Counted from the stretch's first letter, positions 35,301 to 44,911 are shown. The stretch is 64,000 nt of DNA from Lycium barbarum (GCF_019175385.1 NC_083345.1:10765205-10829204); one strand, 5' to 3'. Notes: generated by a model from the sequence alone, not told the origin. Translations and numbers: made by a program.

Positions 35301-38300
35301 GGACCTTGAGCCTAACTCAACCCCAAAAAGCTAGCTCAAGAGGTGAGGATTTTCCCAGCAGAAATAACTGCATACACCTCCCAGAAGATTTGTGGTTCAC
35401 TTGTTTCAATCCACCTTAGCCTTCCCTTTGAATTGAATCTAGTTTGTATTTGACCCAAAATTGCATTTTGATATCCGCCTAGTCCAGCTTTTCTCATAAC
35501 TTTTGGAATTGCTGGTATTTTATTGTCAATACAGCTCTGAGTTGAATCTCACACCAATTTAGATCCTTATTTTCTCCTTCTTTTTTCTTTTTTTTTTTTC
35601 TTTTGATACTGATTGAGGGAATCACAGTTCTAGAGAGCTCCTAATGAAGGATCCCGAGGCTGCCACAAAGTTGTTGGAAGAAGTAGAGTTCCAGGTTGCA
35701 GATCAGGAGGTGTCAGGCAAGATTACTGCTGAAAATGAACAGCTCAAGGTGAAGATGTTAGATTCAAATTGTGATCTACTACTTAATAGATACTCTTCTT
35801 GAATATCAATAAATACCCGACGGAATTTTGGTCAGGACCAGCTTTCTTGCTGCTTCTGATTTTTTTTTTTTTTATCTTGTTCAATTTTTTCTTGCATAGG
35901 ATTAGTACTCCAGGATTGCAATTTCTGATGCGTGATTATCATAATTCAGTTATCGAGCTAGCTTTTAACACGTTTATCATATATGTTGCAGGTTCTTGTT
36001 AACTCATTGGAAAAGAAAATTGATGAAACAGAGAAAAAATATGAGGAAACAAGCAAAGTAAGTGAGGAGCGATTGAAGCAAGCTCTGGATGCAGAGGCTA
36101 AGATAATTGAGTTGAAGCTTAACATGCAAAGGTTGGAAAGTTTTACATATATGGCTTGGTTTTTCCAAAAGCTCTGGCCTCTTGTTGTTCTTCTTTAAAT
36201 ATGATTTTGCGTGTAATTTAGTTATGGTAGCTGTGTTTGTCTTGAGCTGAAATTCAATCAGGATATGGTTTTGCTCGTCCTATTAGGACTTACTGTTCAT
36301 TTTAACAAAATGTAGAACCTAGATACATTTCTTCCATTAATTAGCAGAGAACACAGATTTCTTCTATTCAGAATATAAATGGTTCTCTTATATTTGTACA
36401 AGTTAAAATTCAGGATTCTTAATCATGTGAATTAGTTAGCTTGGATATCTTGTTTAACATTGCGTTTGTATCTCAGGCTTGAAGAGAAACTTTCCGATAT
36501 AGAAGACCAGCAGATTCTTCGACAGCAAGCGTTACATTTACCTACTGGAAGAACTTCAAGCCGTTTCACAGTAAAAACTCTGCCTCTGATGCCATAGAAA
36601 TGCCACTCTTTTTTTTTTTTCATATCTTTCTTGAGCATATCCTCACTTTTTTTCTTTTTTCTGTTTTCCTCCTGCAGCCTTCTGAAAACGGTCATCATGT
36701 AAGTGAAGGATTCATCTATTTGGTGCCTTGTTATATACTCCCTCTGTCCCAACTTGTATGATACTCTTATATTTTAGAACATCCAAAATGTTTGACACCA
36801 TGCCATTTCTGGACAACTTTCACTACTTTCAAGAATTCAAATTCATTAAAGTGTTCAAGTTTTAAATTTTGAGGTGATATTTCTCTATTAAAAAAAGATT
36901 TCAACTATTACTCTAATTTTTTCTTCCACTACCACTAGTATAACATATACGTTAAATTAACATCTTAAACACTGTGTACGCACTCGAATACAGTCACATA
37001 AACGGGGATGGAGTAACAGTCACGTTGGTGCTTTTCATAACGTCTGTTATGATATATTATATATATACAGGAACCACTGGCTCCAACACCATCAAGAAGG
37101 TTTGGTACAGATTCTATGAGGAGATCCAATGCTGGAGCAGCAAAATGGTTTGGTACAGAGTCTATGAGGAGATCCACTGCTGAAAGGCAGCGGGTATGTA
37201 CCCAGGAAGTGATCAAATATATTTCAAACAGATTTCCTTTTCTGTTTGCCATCTTTCTCCGCTTTAGTACTTGTTTTCCTGTTGAGAATAGATGGACAAG
37301 ATATCCAAAAATTGGAGTTCATAAAACATGCTATGCCACAAAAACATTTATTTTAAAAGGCCTGTGGGTTGAACACTCTAGTATAACTGTGAGATTTAGC
37401 CTCACCCTCATTGTTTATGATCCCTTATATCATTAGCTATTTCTTGGTTAAAAATAATCAACAATACATAATGGCAGCTAAAGAAATGAACAAATAAAGA
37501 GTGCTGAAACACTCCTTGATGCATCTTGAAAACTACCTTCCTTGCAACTTTTTCCTCAGAAGTTATTGTATACCTATAAAAAAGTTGGCAAATCTGCTGG
37601 TGAAAATAGTATCGGAAGGACATAGCTGCATATGTTTATCAATAGAGTCCCATTTTTAGTCCTATACCCTGGGTAGAAAGTTTTTTCAATTATTTTTTGA
37701 TACCGAGAAATCCGTCTGTAGCCAACTTTAGGACCAACCGCAACCTCGGGGATTATGGGCCCGCCCCTCTAACCTTCTCCACTTAAATATTAGGATTAGT
37801 GCGCTTGGTGTAGGGCTCGAACTTGTGACCTAAGCCTCAAATCCCTGTAACTTTGCCAAGTCAGCTAAGCCCTCGGGGCTGGGTAGAATGCTTTTACGTG
37901 TGTATGCAATGCATAAATATGATTTTGTGTATAAATTGTTTTGCATGAATACCAAAAACATTAATTTATTTCTCTAACATTGAGTTAAATACATCAGCAT
38001 GGGAAATAATCCTCCACTTTCCCGTGAATGAATGTGGTGATACCGTAGCAACTCATTTGATATCCTCTTTAACATTACGTTGCAGGAGAGTGTGGATATT
38101 CTTATCAAATGTGTCAGTCAAGATTTAGGGTTCAGTGAAGGGAAACCAGTGGCAGCATTTACCATATACAAATGCCTACTTCATTGGAATTCCTTCGAAG
38201 CAGAAAAAACTAATGTATTTGATCGTCTTATCCAGATGATTGGTTCTGCGATAGAGGTAACTTTCAATTTCATGTCGAAATCAGCCATCATTTTGCAGCT

Positions 38301-41300
38301 ATTTGCTGTCATAATGAGAAATTTAAAAATGCTGTCTCTCTAACTCATGATATACACACATGCTCGTTTTATATCAATTTTCAGGACGAGACAAACAATA
38401 ATCACATGGCTTATTGGCTGTCCAACAGTGCAACATTGTTGTTTTTGCTTCAGCATACGCTGAAAACTACTGGTTCAGCTCCAAGTAAACCGCCCCAACC
38501 AACATCGTTTTTTGGTAGAATGGCGCAGGTATTTAGATTCGTACCTCGTCTCTGTTATTGAATGTGCTCCTAAAACTATTGAATTAAAGTTTCTGTGTGC
38601 TCCCTCTCATTTTATCTAACCTAAACTGAGTGGCATAATATTATAGAAAGACAACATCATATTTGAAAGTTGGCTATATCTTTTGCACTATGACTTTGTG
38701 TATTCGAAAGCATATCTTTAGAATGTTTCTACAGTTATTCTTTGAGTTCCCTGTTATTTTACTTAACAAAATTGGACATGTCCCTATCAGATTTGTGGGA
38801 ATATGCTATTTCAAAAGCAGAACTGACCAGGAACGTAATATAAAAAATACGGTGGTGCATTTATTGCACTGTTGACTTATGTCTTAGGTTGGGACCGTTC
38901 CTTGACTTCTCAATGCGCCCGTCAAACTCATGATGGTGAAACCACTTGAGGTTGCAAAGTAATACGGAATATCTTTGTCGGTCTAGTGGGTGGTGGTAGG
39001 CTGAAGCATGCTCTTACTAGTAGCTGGCAAGGATAGATTGCGAAATAAGCAGAGAGAAAGTGTGGAACATGGTTCCTTTATGTCTATTTTGGACAATTTG
39101 AATAGAAAGCAGAAATCAATATTTTGTGGAAACAAAACAGATTTCTAATGTGAAGTTTAGATAGCAACACAATCTATACTTTCAGTGAAGGATGACTATT
39201 GTAGATGAATATACATAACATTTTTGACCTTATTGACTCCTTACACGTAAAAGGAGCTTAGTGCAGTTGTGACACCCTAGCTTAGGAGAAGAGTCACGCA
39301 TCGGCAAAAGACATGAGAGATCCTGAGTATTTAAGGAAGCATGCCTTACCCCTTAGTGACGCGTTTTAAAGCTGTGGCGGCCTAGGCCTAAAGCGGGCAA
39401 TTATCACTAGCGGGTTGGGCTGTTACAGATGGTATCAGAGCCTTGTCGATGGTGGGTCAGAGTTCAACAGAGTTTGGGCAAATTCTGGAAAGGCGGGGCA
39501 AACCTCAGCGGGACACTGAGTTCATAAGAGGCGGTGTATGTGACACCCTAGCTTAGGAGAAGAGTCCCACATCGACAAAACACAGGATAGATGTTAGGTA
39601 TATAAGTATGTAGGCCTTGAAAGTAGTAATGCGTTTTAAAACCATTAGGCCTAAAGTGGTCAATATCACTAGCGGGCTGGGGTATTACAGATGGTATCAG
39701 AGCCACTCCTGTGTCAGCCTTGTCGATGTTCGATAGAGTTCAACTGAGTTTAGGCAAATCCTGGGTAGCGGGGAAAACCTCAGAGCCGAGTCTAGGCAAA
39801 TCTTATGCGGTGGGGCAAACCTCAGAGAGGACGCTGAGTCCATAAGAGGGAGTGTATGTGACACCCTAGGTTAGGAGAAGAGTTCCGCATCGGCAAAACA
39901 CGGGAGAGCACTTGAGTATTTAAGGAAGCAAACCTTACCCTCAAGTGACCGTTCACATTCCCTTTTCCTCCCTGGTACTGTTTGATTAATAAACTTACCT
40001 TATCCAAAAAAAAAAAAAAAAAAAAAGAAACTGATGCAAAAGAAGAGTAAGTGAAGCTGGAGCAGATTGAAACTGACGATAATAAATGTGAAAGAATCTG
40101 GTCATGCAATCCAAAGCATTAAACTATGGGTTGAGTGGCCCAAGACCTTTATAAACCTTTGAGAGCCCTTACACAACCGATGTCAGACAATCAGAAGATT
40201 TCAGAAGGCGAAGTTATTAGCAGTTACGCAAGATTGGACAGAGAGAAGCCAGTTCACGAAGTATTCGGTGTGATCCGAGTTAGAGAAAGAAGGGGCGAAT
40301 TTCTCCATGTCATGAACTAACCCTATGCATACTCTGTCGACTAATCTGAAAATGGTACCATGTTTAAAATCTGCGATGATGAGGAAGTGAATTATATGTA
40401 ACACCGCACCAGTAAGCGGAAATAACCATAAACTTTTATACAGATTGAAGAGGATCTAATAGAAAGCTGAAGATTTGAATGGAAAGGAAGAAATAAGGAG
40501 AATTAATCGTACTGATTCTTACTTGATTAATATGAAATACAATTAACACTTACATGTAGGTGTGATGCACTATTTAAGATACAATCCTGCATCTAATTTC
40601 ACCATTGGCGTACTTATTAGGAGGCTACTTGTCGGTGTTGTTCTTGACATTCTAATAGTTTGTGTACTCGTATCCTGCGAATTTCGAAGCAAGACCATGT
40701 AACTGTTACTTGTTTTCAGTTTCGTTGGCTGGACATTGGTAAATCTCTCCGTATAAAACATATTGGTAGCCTAGAATGAGGAATATGCAGGTTCCTTTAA
40801 ATAGTATTTGAGCATATTTCTTCAGAAAATTTATTGATTGAAATGATTGTACTTTTTTTATAGAGCTTCCGGTCTTCATCTGCCAACCTTGCTATTGGTG
40901 GTCTCGACACTGTACGTCAGGTTGAGGCAAAGCAGCCAGCTTTATTTTTCAAGATGCAGCTCAGTGCTTATGTCGAAAAGATTTATGGAATTGTTCGGGA
41001 TAACTGGAAAAGGGACTTGTCTTCACTACTGACTTCATGTATCCAGGTAAATCACAATGTTTTGTACAAGCTGTATGACAATCTGTTGTTTTATTCGACT
41101 CTGTAGTCAGTTTAATACTGTCCTCATTTCTAGCTTTGTAGTTTTGAAGTTATGTAAGTTTATATTTTGAACACGAGGCAATTGAAATTTGATAAAGACA
41201 CGTACTCTGGATGATATGAATAATATCATTCAGTGCTTGTTAATCAAAATATCTCATGAGTAAGTACTCTTCTCAAATAGCACTATTCCCTAACTCACTA

Positions 41301-43796
41301 GAATTCGGTTGGCCTCTATATCGTTTAATAACTCCCTACGCCATATTTACTGTCCCTTTGATTAGGATTCTGGTTTATCTTGATTCATGGCCTTCCAAAG
41401 AATTTCTATTGGATCTCAAAATTGTGATAAGCTGTTGTATTTCCAACCAGTTTCTATTTTGACTCAAAGTTCTCAGGGTTATGGTCTTTGTACTTCAGTT
41501 ATTCAAACTTCTAAATATACTTTCACTTCTCATCTTAATTAGGCATCTCAAACATCAAAAGGCGGCTCCTCACAATCACCACGGAAGTCCGTCGATGGTC
41601 CTCCTCCGACCACTCCCTGGGATGGCGTAACTGAGAGCCTAAATGGGCTTCTCAGTACACTGAAAGAAAATTATGTATGTTTTCATTTTGAAAATAGTGC
41701 AATGTGCTAACATTATTATAAACTGATGAGTGGACTTGTGAATATTTTGTTTTCAGGTTCATCCAGTTTTTGTCCAGAAAATTCTAAACCAGATATTTTC
41801 TTACATAAATGTTCAGCTTTTCAATAGGTACCTTTTTCGTATCTCATAGCAGGAAGATTAGCCAGAAATTCATTGATACACCACTTACCTTACTATTTAA
41901 TCTTCATTGCAGCCTTCTCCTTCAAAGAGAGTTCTGTACATTCAGCAATGGGGAGTATGTAAAAGCTGGATTGCAAGAACTAGAACATTGGTGCGGAAAT
42001 GTAAAAGAAGAGGTACTTTATCATGAGTCACTCCCTCTTTTCCACTTATGTGACACTATTACAATTTGGAGAGTCAAATGAGTTTTTCTTTGACCATGTC
42101 TTTTCAAATACTTCCTTATATGTTGAATAGTTAACTATGTGACTTATAGTACTTCTTATGTAGTTTCCAAAAATGTAAGAATTAAAAAAATCTTGAAGAT
42201 TCTATGTTAAAATTCACACTGAAAATTAGTCAGTTTGACCCTCGTACTTTGTCTACAGAAAACTAAACAGAGTTGAGGGACTAATTGTGTCACATTAAGT
42301 GGAATGGAGGGAGTAGTAGAAATTCGATATCATGAACTATATTTAAATATTTGTAATTTTATATTGCTTCAATTATAACTCGTTGTAAATCTTCTTCCTT
42401 CGCAGTATGTTGGTTCTTCTCTGGATGAACTAAAGCATGTGAGGCAGGCAGTAGGATTCCTGGTATGTTTCTCCTCTGTGAATGGGCAAAGTTTATCAAT
42501 CAAGATGAATCTCTATTTTTTATTTTTTTGGAAAAATGTTACTCTGCTTCATAGGCTAATAGTGGTCTTCTTACATCCAAGTATGATTTTTCAGAAGTGT
42601 TTCCTGTTACTGCAAGTTTGAGATAATTACCTTACCTCTACTATCTATTTTGTCCTGTCTAAATAGCTTGTTTTGCAGGTTATTAATCAGAAATCGAGAC
42701 TTTCATCTGAAGATCTAACAACTGATCTCTGCCCCGTAAGTTCAACTTCATGGTCTTCTTGGTTGTACCTCATTTAGAGATTTCAAATGTTGATCATGTA
42801 TGGCGATTCCAGGCTTCCACTTGTGGCAGTTCATATTCCTTAGTTAGTTGGTTGAGTGCTAGCACAAAGCATCCTATTTGGAGAATTATGAAGTGTCTAT
42901 AGATTGATAGGGACTTAAATGAATTATGTCTGGTGTTAAGATCGTTCTTTTGAAGTTAATCTTCACGTTACGATACGAGTCCTTGGCACTGCATCTGACA
43001 CATACTAGGTATCATCATTTTTACAGATTTTGAGTAGTCAACAGTTGTATCGGATATGTACACTTTACTGGGATGAAGATTTTAATACTCAAGGTGTATC
43101 CCCAGAAGTAAGTCTTCCTTTCTCCTTCTGCATTTATTTTATTTCGTTAAATGTCTTTTATTAATTATGTACATATCATAAATGCTCCTTCAAGACAACC
43201 TGCTAGTCAACATTAGTTCTTCAATCTCGCTTACATCCTCAACTGTTTTTTTTAATTTATTTATTATTGTTTTCTTCTATCAGGGACGTTGAACCTTAGC
43301 TTTAATGATTTTCTCTCATTGAGTAAGCTTAACTCAACTTTTCTGCACTTGATTCTAAACCATACTGCTCGTAACAGGTCATTTCCAGTTTTAAGGATCA
43401 AGCAAAAGAAAACGCGAATGATGCAGACAATGCAAATGATGCAGATAACAACTTTGTATTGGATGATAATTCCAGGTACTATATTAATCTCATTCACTGT
43501 CAAAATCTATGTTGCTCGGACTTTTCAAAAATGCCGACGGGTGCGTGTGGATCCTCCAAAAGTAGCGCATTTTTGGAGGATCTGACACGTGTATGGCTGC
43601 ATTTCGCGAGAGTCCGAGCAACATAGGTCAAAATAACATAGATCCTTTTCTAATCATTCATCAATCTGCTTCCAAATGCAGCATCCCCATCTCTGTTGAG
43701 GATATTAACAGTTCCCTCAAGGACGTTGATTTTACCGGTGTAAAACCTGCAAACGAACTGCTCGAAAATGCAGCCTTCCAATTTTTACGCGAATAA
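23329..43796 (+). CDS. Class XI myosin heavy chain, XI-2/MYA2-like, 41 exons
   Basis: An actin motor for organelle transport and cytoplasmic streaming. Exon 1 contributes only the ATG (23329-23331), and 40 further exons end at TAA 43794-43796. Every junction keeps frame, giving 1,631 residues. Order: SH3-like N-terminal domain and motor (1 to about 730), six IQ motifs (about 745-882), coiled coil (885-1181), linker (1182-1229) and globular tail with DIL domain (1230-1631). The motor and tail resemble Arabidopsis MYA2/XI-2 as I know it, a protein of about 1,505 residues. The roughly 126 extra residues are explained by duplications in exons 24, 25-26 and 30. Intron 4 is GC-AG. Introns hold many TE insertions but none breaks the coding frame. 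I infer a functional gene. Subclass assignment within XI is from memory and would need a tree. Confidence 0.95.
25350..25619. mobile_element. Stowaway-like MITE in myosin intron 3
   Basis: Inverted ends TACTCCCTCCATCCCAATTT and AAATTGGGACATAAGGAGTA, with internal GTGACACTTTTCGCTT mirrored by AAGCGAAAAGTGTCAC. About 270 bp, well preserved, TA at the borders. Confidence 0.85.
25796..26100 (-). mobile_element. TRIM/LTR-like repeat split by a MITE in myosin intron 3
   Basis: Positions 25796-25857 (GGCTCTGCTACCATGG, then GCCTAACTCAACCTCTAAAA) and 26044-26100 (CTACCTCATGAGGTTAAGAT, ACATCAAGA) match a similar minus-strand repeat at 35081-35362. The two halves are separated by a 186-bp MITE (25858-26043). 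Confidence 0.5.
25858..26043. mobile_element. MITE of the GTGGCGGAG family nested in a TRIM-like repeat
   Basis: Ends AGTGGCGGAGCCACATGC and TCTAGTTCCGCCATT. The internal ACACCCCTTCGCGGAAAAAT and ACACTGTGTAAATAC motifs are shared with 2255-2430 and 61012-61247. It interrupts a TRIM-like sequence and so is younger than it. Confidence 0.75.
26728..26805 (+). other. GC-AG intron 4 of the myosin gene
   Basis: The exon end TACAG is followed by GCAAGA, not GT, and the acceptor is AAATGCAG/GCAGATG. Only this join gives the family-conserved AYRQMI in frame. The nearest downstream GT would add non-conserved residues. Confidence 0.85.
27705..27797 (+). mobile_element. AU SINE 3' fragment in myosin intron 7
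   Basis: ACAAGGTAAAGTTGTGTACA then ATAGACCTAACGTGACC, CATTGCGGGATCTTAGTGC and CCTGCCCTTTTTATT match the 3' half of AU-type SINEs. The 5' tRNA-like part is missing. Confidence 0.7.
31749..32781 (+). other. Myosin neck, six IQ motifs (exons 20-22)
   Basis: Exons 31749-31926, 32345-32550 and 32662-32781. Six calmodulin/light-chain-binding IQ-type helices can be read, beginning [60 protein letters not shown] and [12 protein letters not shown]. Six is the usual number for plant class XI. The last ends at KELRKLKM, where the rod begins. Confidence 0.92.
32080..32272 (-). mobile_element. MITE in myosin intron 20
   Basis: Begins CATTTTTGGCCTGTTGACCG and ends GGTCCAAAAATGTAATTATC, with repeated TATACAAAACMTAT-type and TGTATA motifs. 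It is the inverse of the copy in intron 24 (34337-34515). Confidence 0.75.
32834..33012 (+). mobile_element. AU SINE, near full length, in myosin intron 22
   Basis: It begins GGATCCTTGGAGCAATGGTA, has a tRNA-like B box GGGTTCGAGCCGTGG, a body with GTGCGGCCCTTCCCCGGATC and ends TGCACTGGGTTGCCCTTT. This is the layout of the AU SINE family known from many angiosperms. It is not a tRNA gene: the cloverleaf is incomplete. Confidence 0.88.
34072..34239 (+). repeat. 84-bp in-frame tandem repeat in myosin exon 24
   Basis: Copies at 34072-34155 and 34156-34239. Both encode LL(K/T)KE then [11 protein letters not shown] then QEV and DQ. The unit is exactly 28 residues, so the coiled-coil heptad register is kept. 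A more diverged relative is encoded in exon 26 ([16 protein letters not shown]). Confidence 0.95.
34337..34515 (+). mobile_element. MITE in myosin intron 24, inverse of the intron 20 copy
   Basis: Starts GATAATTACATTTTTGGAC and ends CGACGGGCCAAAAATG, with GCATAGGTTTTGTATATTAA internally. Intron 26, the duplicate of intron 24, lacks it and is shorter by about its length. It therefore inserted after the exon duplication. Confidence 0.75.
34643..36131 (+). repeat. Genomic tandem duplication of a myosin exon pair
   Basis: Exon 25 (34713-34852) and exon 27 (35992-36131) are both 140 nt and both begin GTTCTTGTTAACTCATTGGA. The intron sequence before each is also homologous (CATAATTCAGTT, then AGCTTTTAA or GGCTTTTAA, then TATGTTGCAG). 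The ends of exons 24 and 26 match too (GAAAATGA(G/A)CAGCT). The offset is about 1.28 kb. The duplication therefore covered intron as well as exon, and added exons 25-26. Confidence 0.9.
35081..35362 (-). mobile_element. TRIM-like retroelement in myosin intron 25
   Basis: Two related blocks (35086-35185, with CTAGCTCAACCCCAAAAGC and GATGTGGGACTCAAC; and 35306-35360, with CCTAACTCAACCCCAAAAAG) bracket GGCTCTGATACCATG. That is the reverse of a TGGTATCAGAGC primer-binding site for initiator Met-tRNA. This layout suggests a small terminal-repeat retroelement on the minus strand, with a truncated second LTR. Confidence 0.6.
36735..37015. mobile_element. Stowaway-like MITE filling much of myosin intron 29
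   Basis: Ends TACTCCCTCTGTCCCAACTT and AAACGGGGATGGAGTA. It occupies most of the 372-bp intron between the 21-nt exon 29 and exon 30. Confidence 0.75.
37101..37181 (+). repeat. 48-bp in-frame tandem repeat in myosin exon 30
   Basis: TTTGGTACAGA(T/G)TCTATG begins at 37101 and again at 37149, followed each time by AGGAGATCC. It duplicates a short basic, serine-containing motif (SMRRS) in the linker before the globular tail. RRS sites are plausible basophilic kinase targets, which is inference only. Confidence 0.9.
37680..37885 (-). mobile_element. SINE-like repeat in myosin intron 30
   Basis: Reversed tRNA-derived layout: TTTTTTGATACC, then CCAACCGCAACCTCGGGGA, GGGCTCGAACTTGTGACC (reverse of a B box) and AGTCAGCTAAGCCCTCGGGG. 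Boundaries approximate. Confidence 0.6.
38529..40863 (+). other. Myosin intron 32 (2.3 kb, longest in the tail region)
   Basis: Contains the TRIM array 39268-39951 and an A-tract (40006-40025), plus sequence without recognisable content on either side. No exon is lost: the coding frame continues from GRMAQ into [10 protein letters not shown]. Confidence 0.85.
39268..39951 (+). mobile_element. Tandem TRIM-like retroelement: three LTRs, two internal domains
   Basis: LTR copies at 39268-39427, 39539-39689 and 39857-39951 (the last truncated) each begin TGTGACACCCTAG. The first two end in (G/A)TTACA and are followed by GATGGTATCAGAGCC, a primer-binding site for initiator Met-tRNA. Purine-rich CATAAGAGGCGGTGTA and CATAAGAGGGAGTGTA precede LTR2 and LTR3 as polypurine tracts. 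The internal domains are only 111 and 167 bp and cannot encode proteins, so mobilisation must have been in trans. Confidence 0.85.
42029..42316. mobile_element. Stowaway-like MITE in myosin intron 36
   Basis: Ends CTCCCTCTTTTCCACTTATG and TTAAGTGGAATGGAGGGAG, with GTGACACTATTA mirrored by TTGTGTCACA. Confidence 0.8.
43507..43626. mobile_element. hAT-like MITE in the last myosin intron (copy 2)
   Basis: 120 bp with ends CTATGTTGCTCGGACTTTTC and GAGAGTCCGAGCAACATAG, flanked by a perfect 8-bp duplication GTCAAAAT (43499-43506, 43627-43634). Same family as 1032-1151. It sits just 55 bp before the last exon. Confidence 0.92.
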
Positions 43797-44555
43797 GGCT
43801 GAGGTTTCTCGATCACAAAGTGCATGTTCATTGGAAGGACGATGCCCAAGTTTCCCTTTCATGAATATCAACTATTGTACATCCACTAATCGATTCTTTT
43901 TCCCTCCGGATGCACCATTTTTGTTTTTATACCATAACATCCAACGCCCCTTGTAAAGTTGCTCTAATGTAGTATTCTTGTAAAATTGTAGATCTAGTTT
44001 AGATAGGAGAAGGGGCAGGGGTGAAGTTTTCCAATTTAGAGCTTGTTCCACTTAGTCTTTGTTCTTCTTATTTGTCTCATTTTTATCCACCATTTAGAGT
44101 TGGCGTTAGCTAGATTCTTTTGTAACAAGGACTAATTGGAGTACAATATTATTGTAAGAGCAAATGGCCAATTCAGTGCCCCATGAGCATAAGGTGTCCC
44201 TTTTTCCAAAGGTATATTTTACATTTGATTCATGTCTAACCTTCTTCAGTATTTTGAAATGGAATTCAATTTCCTATCTGCAAATTTTCATGCTCTCTTA
44301 GCTTCAGCTCCTGTATAATCTTGTATTCAAAATTCTTGAGGTCAGCAGGATGAATTCAAAATTATCATTTGATTGTTACCCGAGTACGTGATGCATGAGC
44401 ATGCCTTTTGTAAATGACCATTTGCTGTTCTCTCTGATCCATTTTTATAGCTCTTGTTCTGAAATTGCAACCGCTGCAATGCCAGCAGTAATGAGATTTT
44501 CTTGAAAGTTCTCTATTTCAGTCAACGAACGCCTATGCAGAGGCTATATAGTATA
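43797..44555 (+). other. Myosin 3' untranslated and downstream region
   Basis: Sequence after the stop at 43794-43796. The 3'UTR end is uncertain. No other gene or repeat was recognised up to the SINE at 44556. Confidence 0.5.
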
Positions 44556-44645
44556 AAAGGCAGCCCAGTGACCAAAGCATCTCGCGTTAGCGGGACCAAG
44601 GTCTGCACCCCAAGGGGGTGTGATGTAGCCGCGTCTTGAACCCGT
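44556..44645 (-). mobile_element. AU SINE fragment
   Basis: Reverse orientation: AAAAGGCAGCCCAGTGACC, then CTCGCGTTAGCGGGACC and CACCCCAAGGGGGTGTGATG, the complement of the AU SINE 3' half seen at 32834-33012. The B-box end is degraded near 44635. Confidence 0.75.
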
Positions 44646-44721
44646 GAAGATACAAAATTCTTTTAAACCAATAAAAAACAAAATTCTTTTAACCCAATAA
44701 AAAAAAAAAAAAAACTCAAAG

Positions 44722-44911
44722 AAATGGGTGCTGGTCTTTAATTTTTGCCCTCCAATATTGAATTTATGCCTATAGGGACATAAGTTATACATAATCCACA
44801 AGTTATGTCAACGCTCTTAAAGAACTTATGCCGATAAGCATAAGTTCGATTTTGAAGGCTAAAAATTAAAGACCAGCCCATTTAAAGGGTAAAAATTAAA
44901 CACCAGTCCAT
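44722..44911. mobile_element. Small foldback MITE
   Basis: GTGCTGGTCTTTAATTTTTG is mirrored by AAAATTAAAGACCAGCCC, with internal ACATAAGTTATAC and AACTTATGCC pairs. The arm sequence resembles the ends of the larger foldback element at 8859-9722, so it may be a small relative. Confidence 0.65.

Larger units (their letters stand above)
33449..37193 (+). other. Enlarged coiled-coil rod and linker of the myosin (exons 23-30)
   Basis: Exons 33449-33547, 33982-34278, 34713-34852, 35628-35748, 35992-36131, 36477-36570, 36678-36698 (only 21 nt) and 37071-37193. The rod starts [20 protein letters not shown], as in other plant class XI myosins. Exon 24 contains an 84-nt tandem repeat (28 residues, four heptads). 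Exons 25-26 and exon 27 come from a genomic tandem duplication, adding 87 residues. Exon 30 has a 48-nt tandem repeat (16 residues, FGT(D/E)SMRRS). These sum to 131 residues, close to the excess over MYA2. The rod dimerises the heavy chain. Confidence 0.9.
38086..43796 (+). other. Myosin globular tail with DIL domain (exons 31-41)
   Basis: Exons 38086-38256, 38385-38528, 40864-41046, 41543-41674, 41757-41827, 41913-42012, 42406-42462, 42679-42735, 43027-43107, 43378-43475 and 43682-43796. Readable landmarks are [67 protein letters not shown], then the DIL part [30 protein letters not shown] and [15 protein letters not shown]. The C-terminus ends [13 protein letters not shown]. This domain binds cargo adaptors of the MyoB/DUF593 type in known plant class XI myosins. 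Exon 40 has a small internal repeat ([12 protein letters not shown]). Confidence 0.93.

Noticed and set aside
39428..39442. A single ordinary LTR retrotransposon with coding capacity in the myosin intron
   Set aside because: The distance between successive LTRs is only 111 and 167 bp, with no gag or pol; it fits a TRIM.
40135..40320. 61-residue frame in myosin intron 32 as an extra exon
   Set aside because: It has no similarity to myosin tails, lies between the TRIM array and exon 33, and the frame joins cleanly without it.
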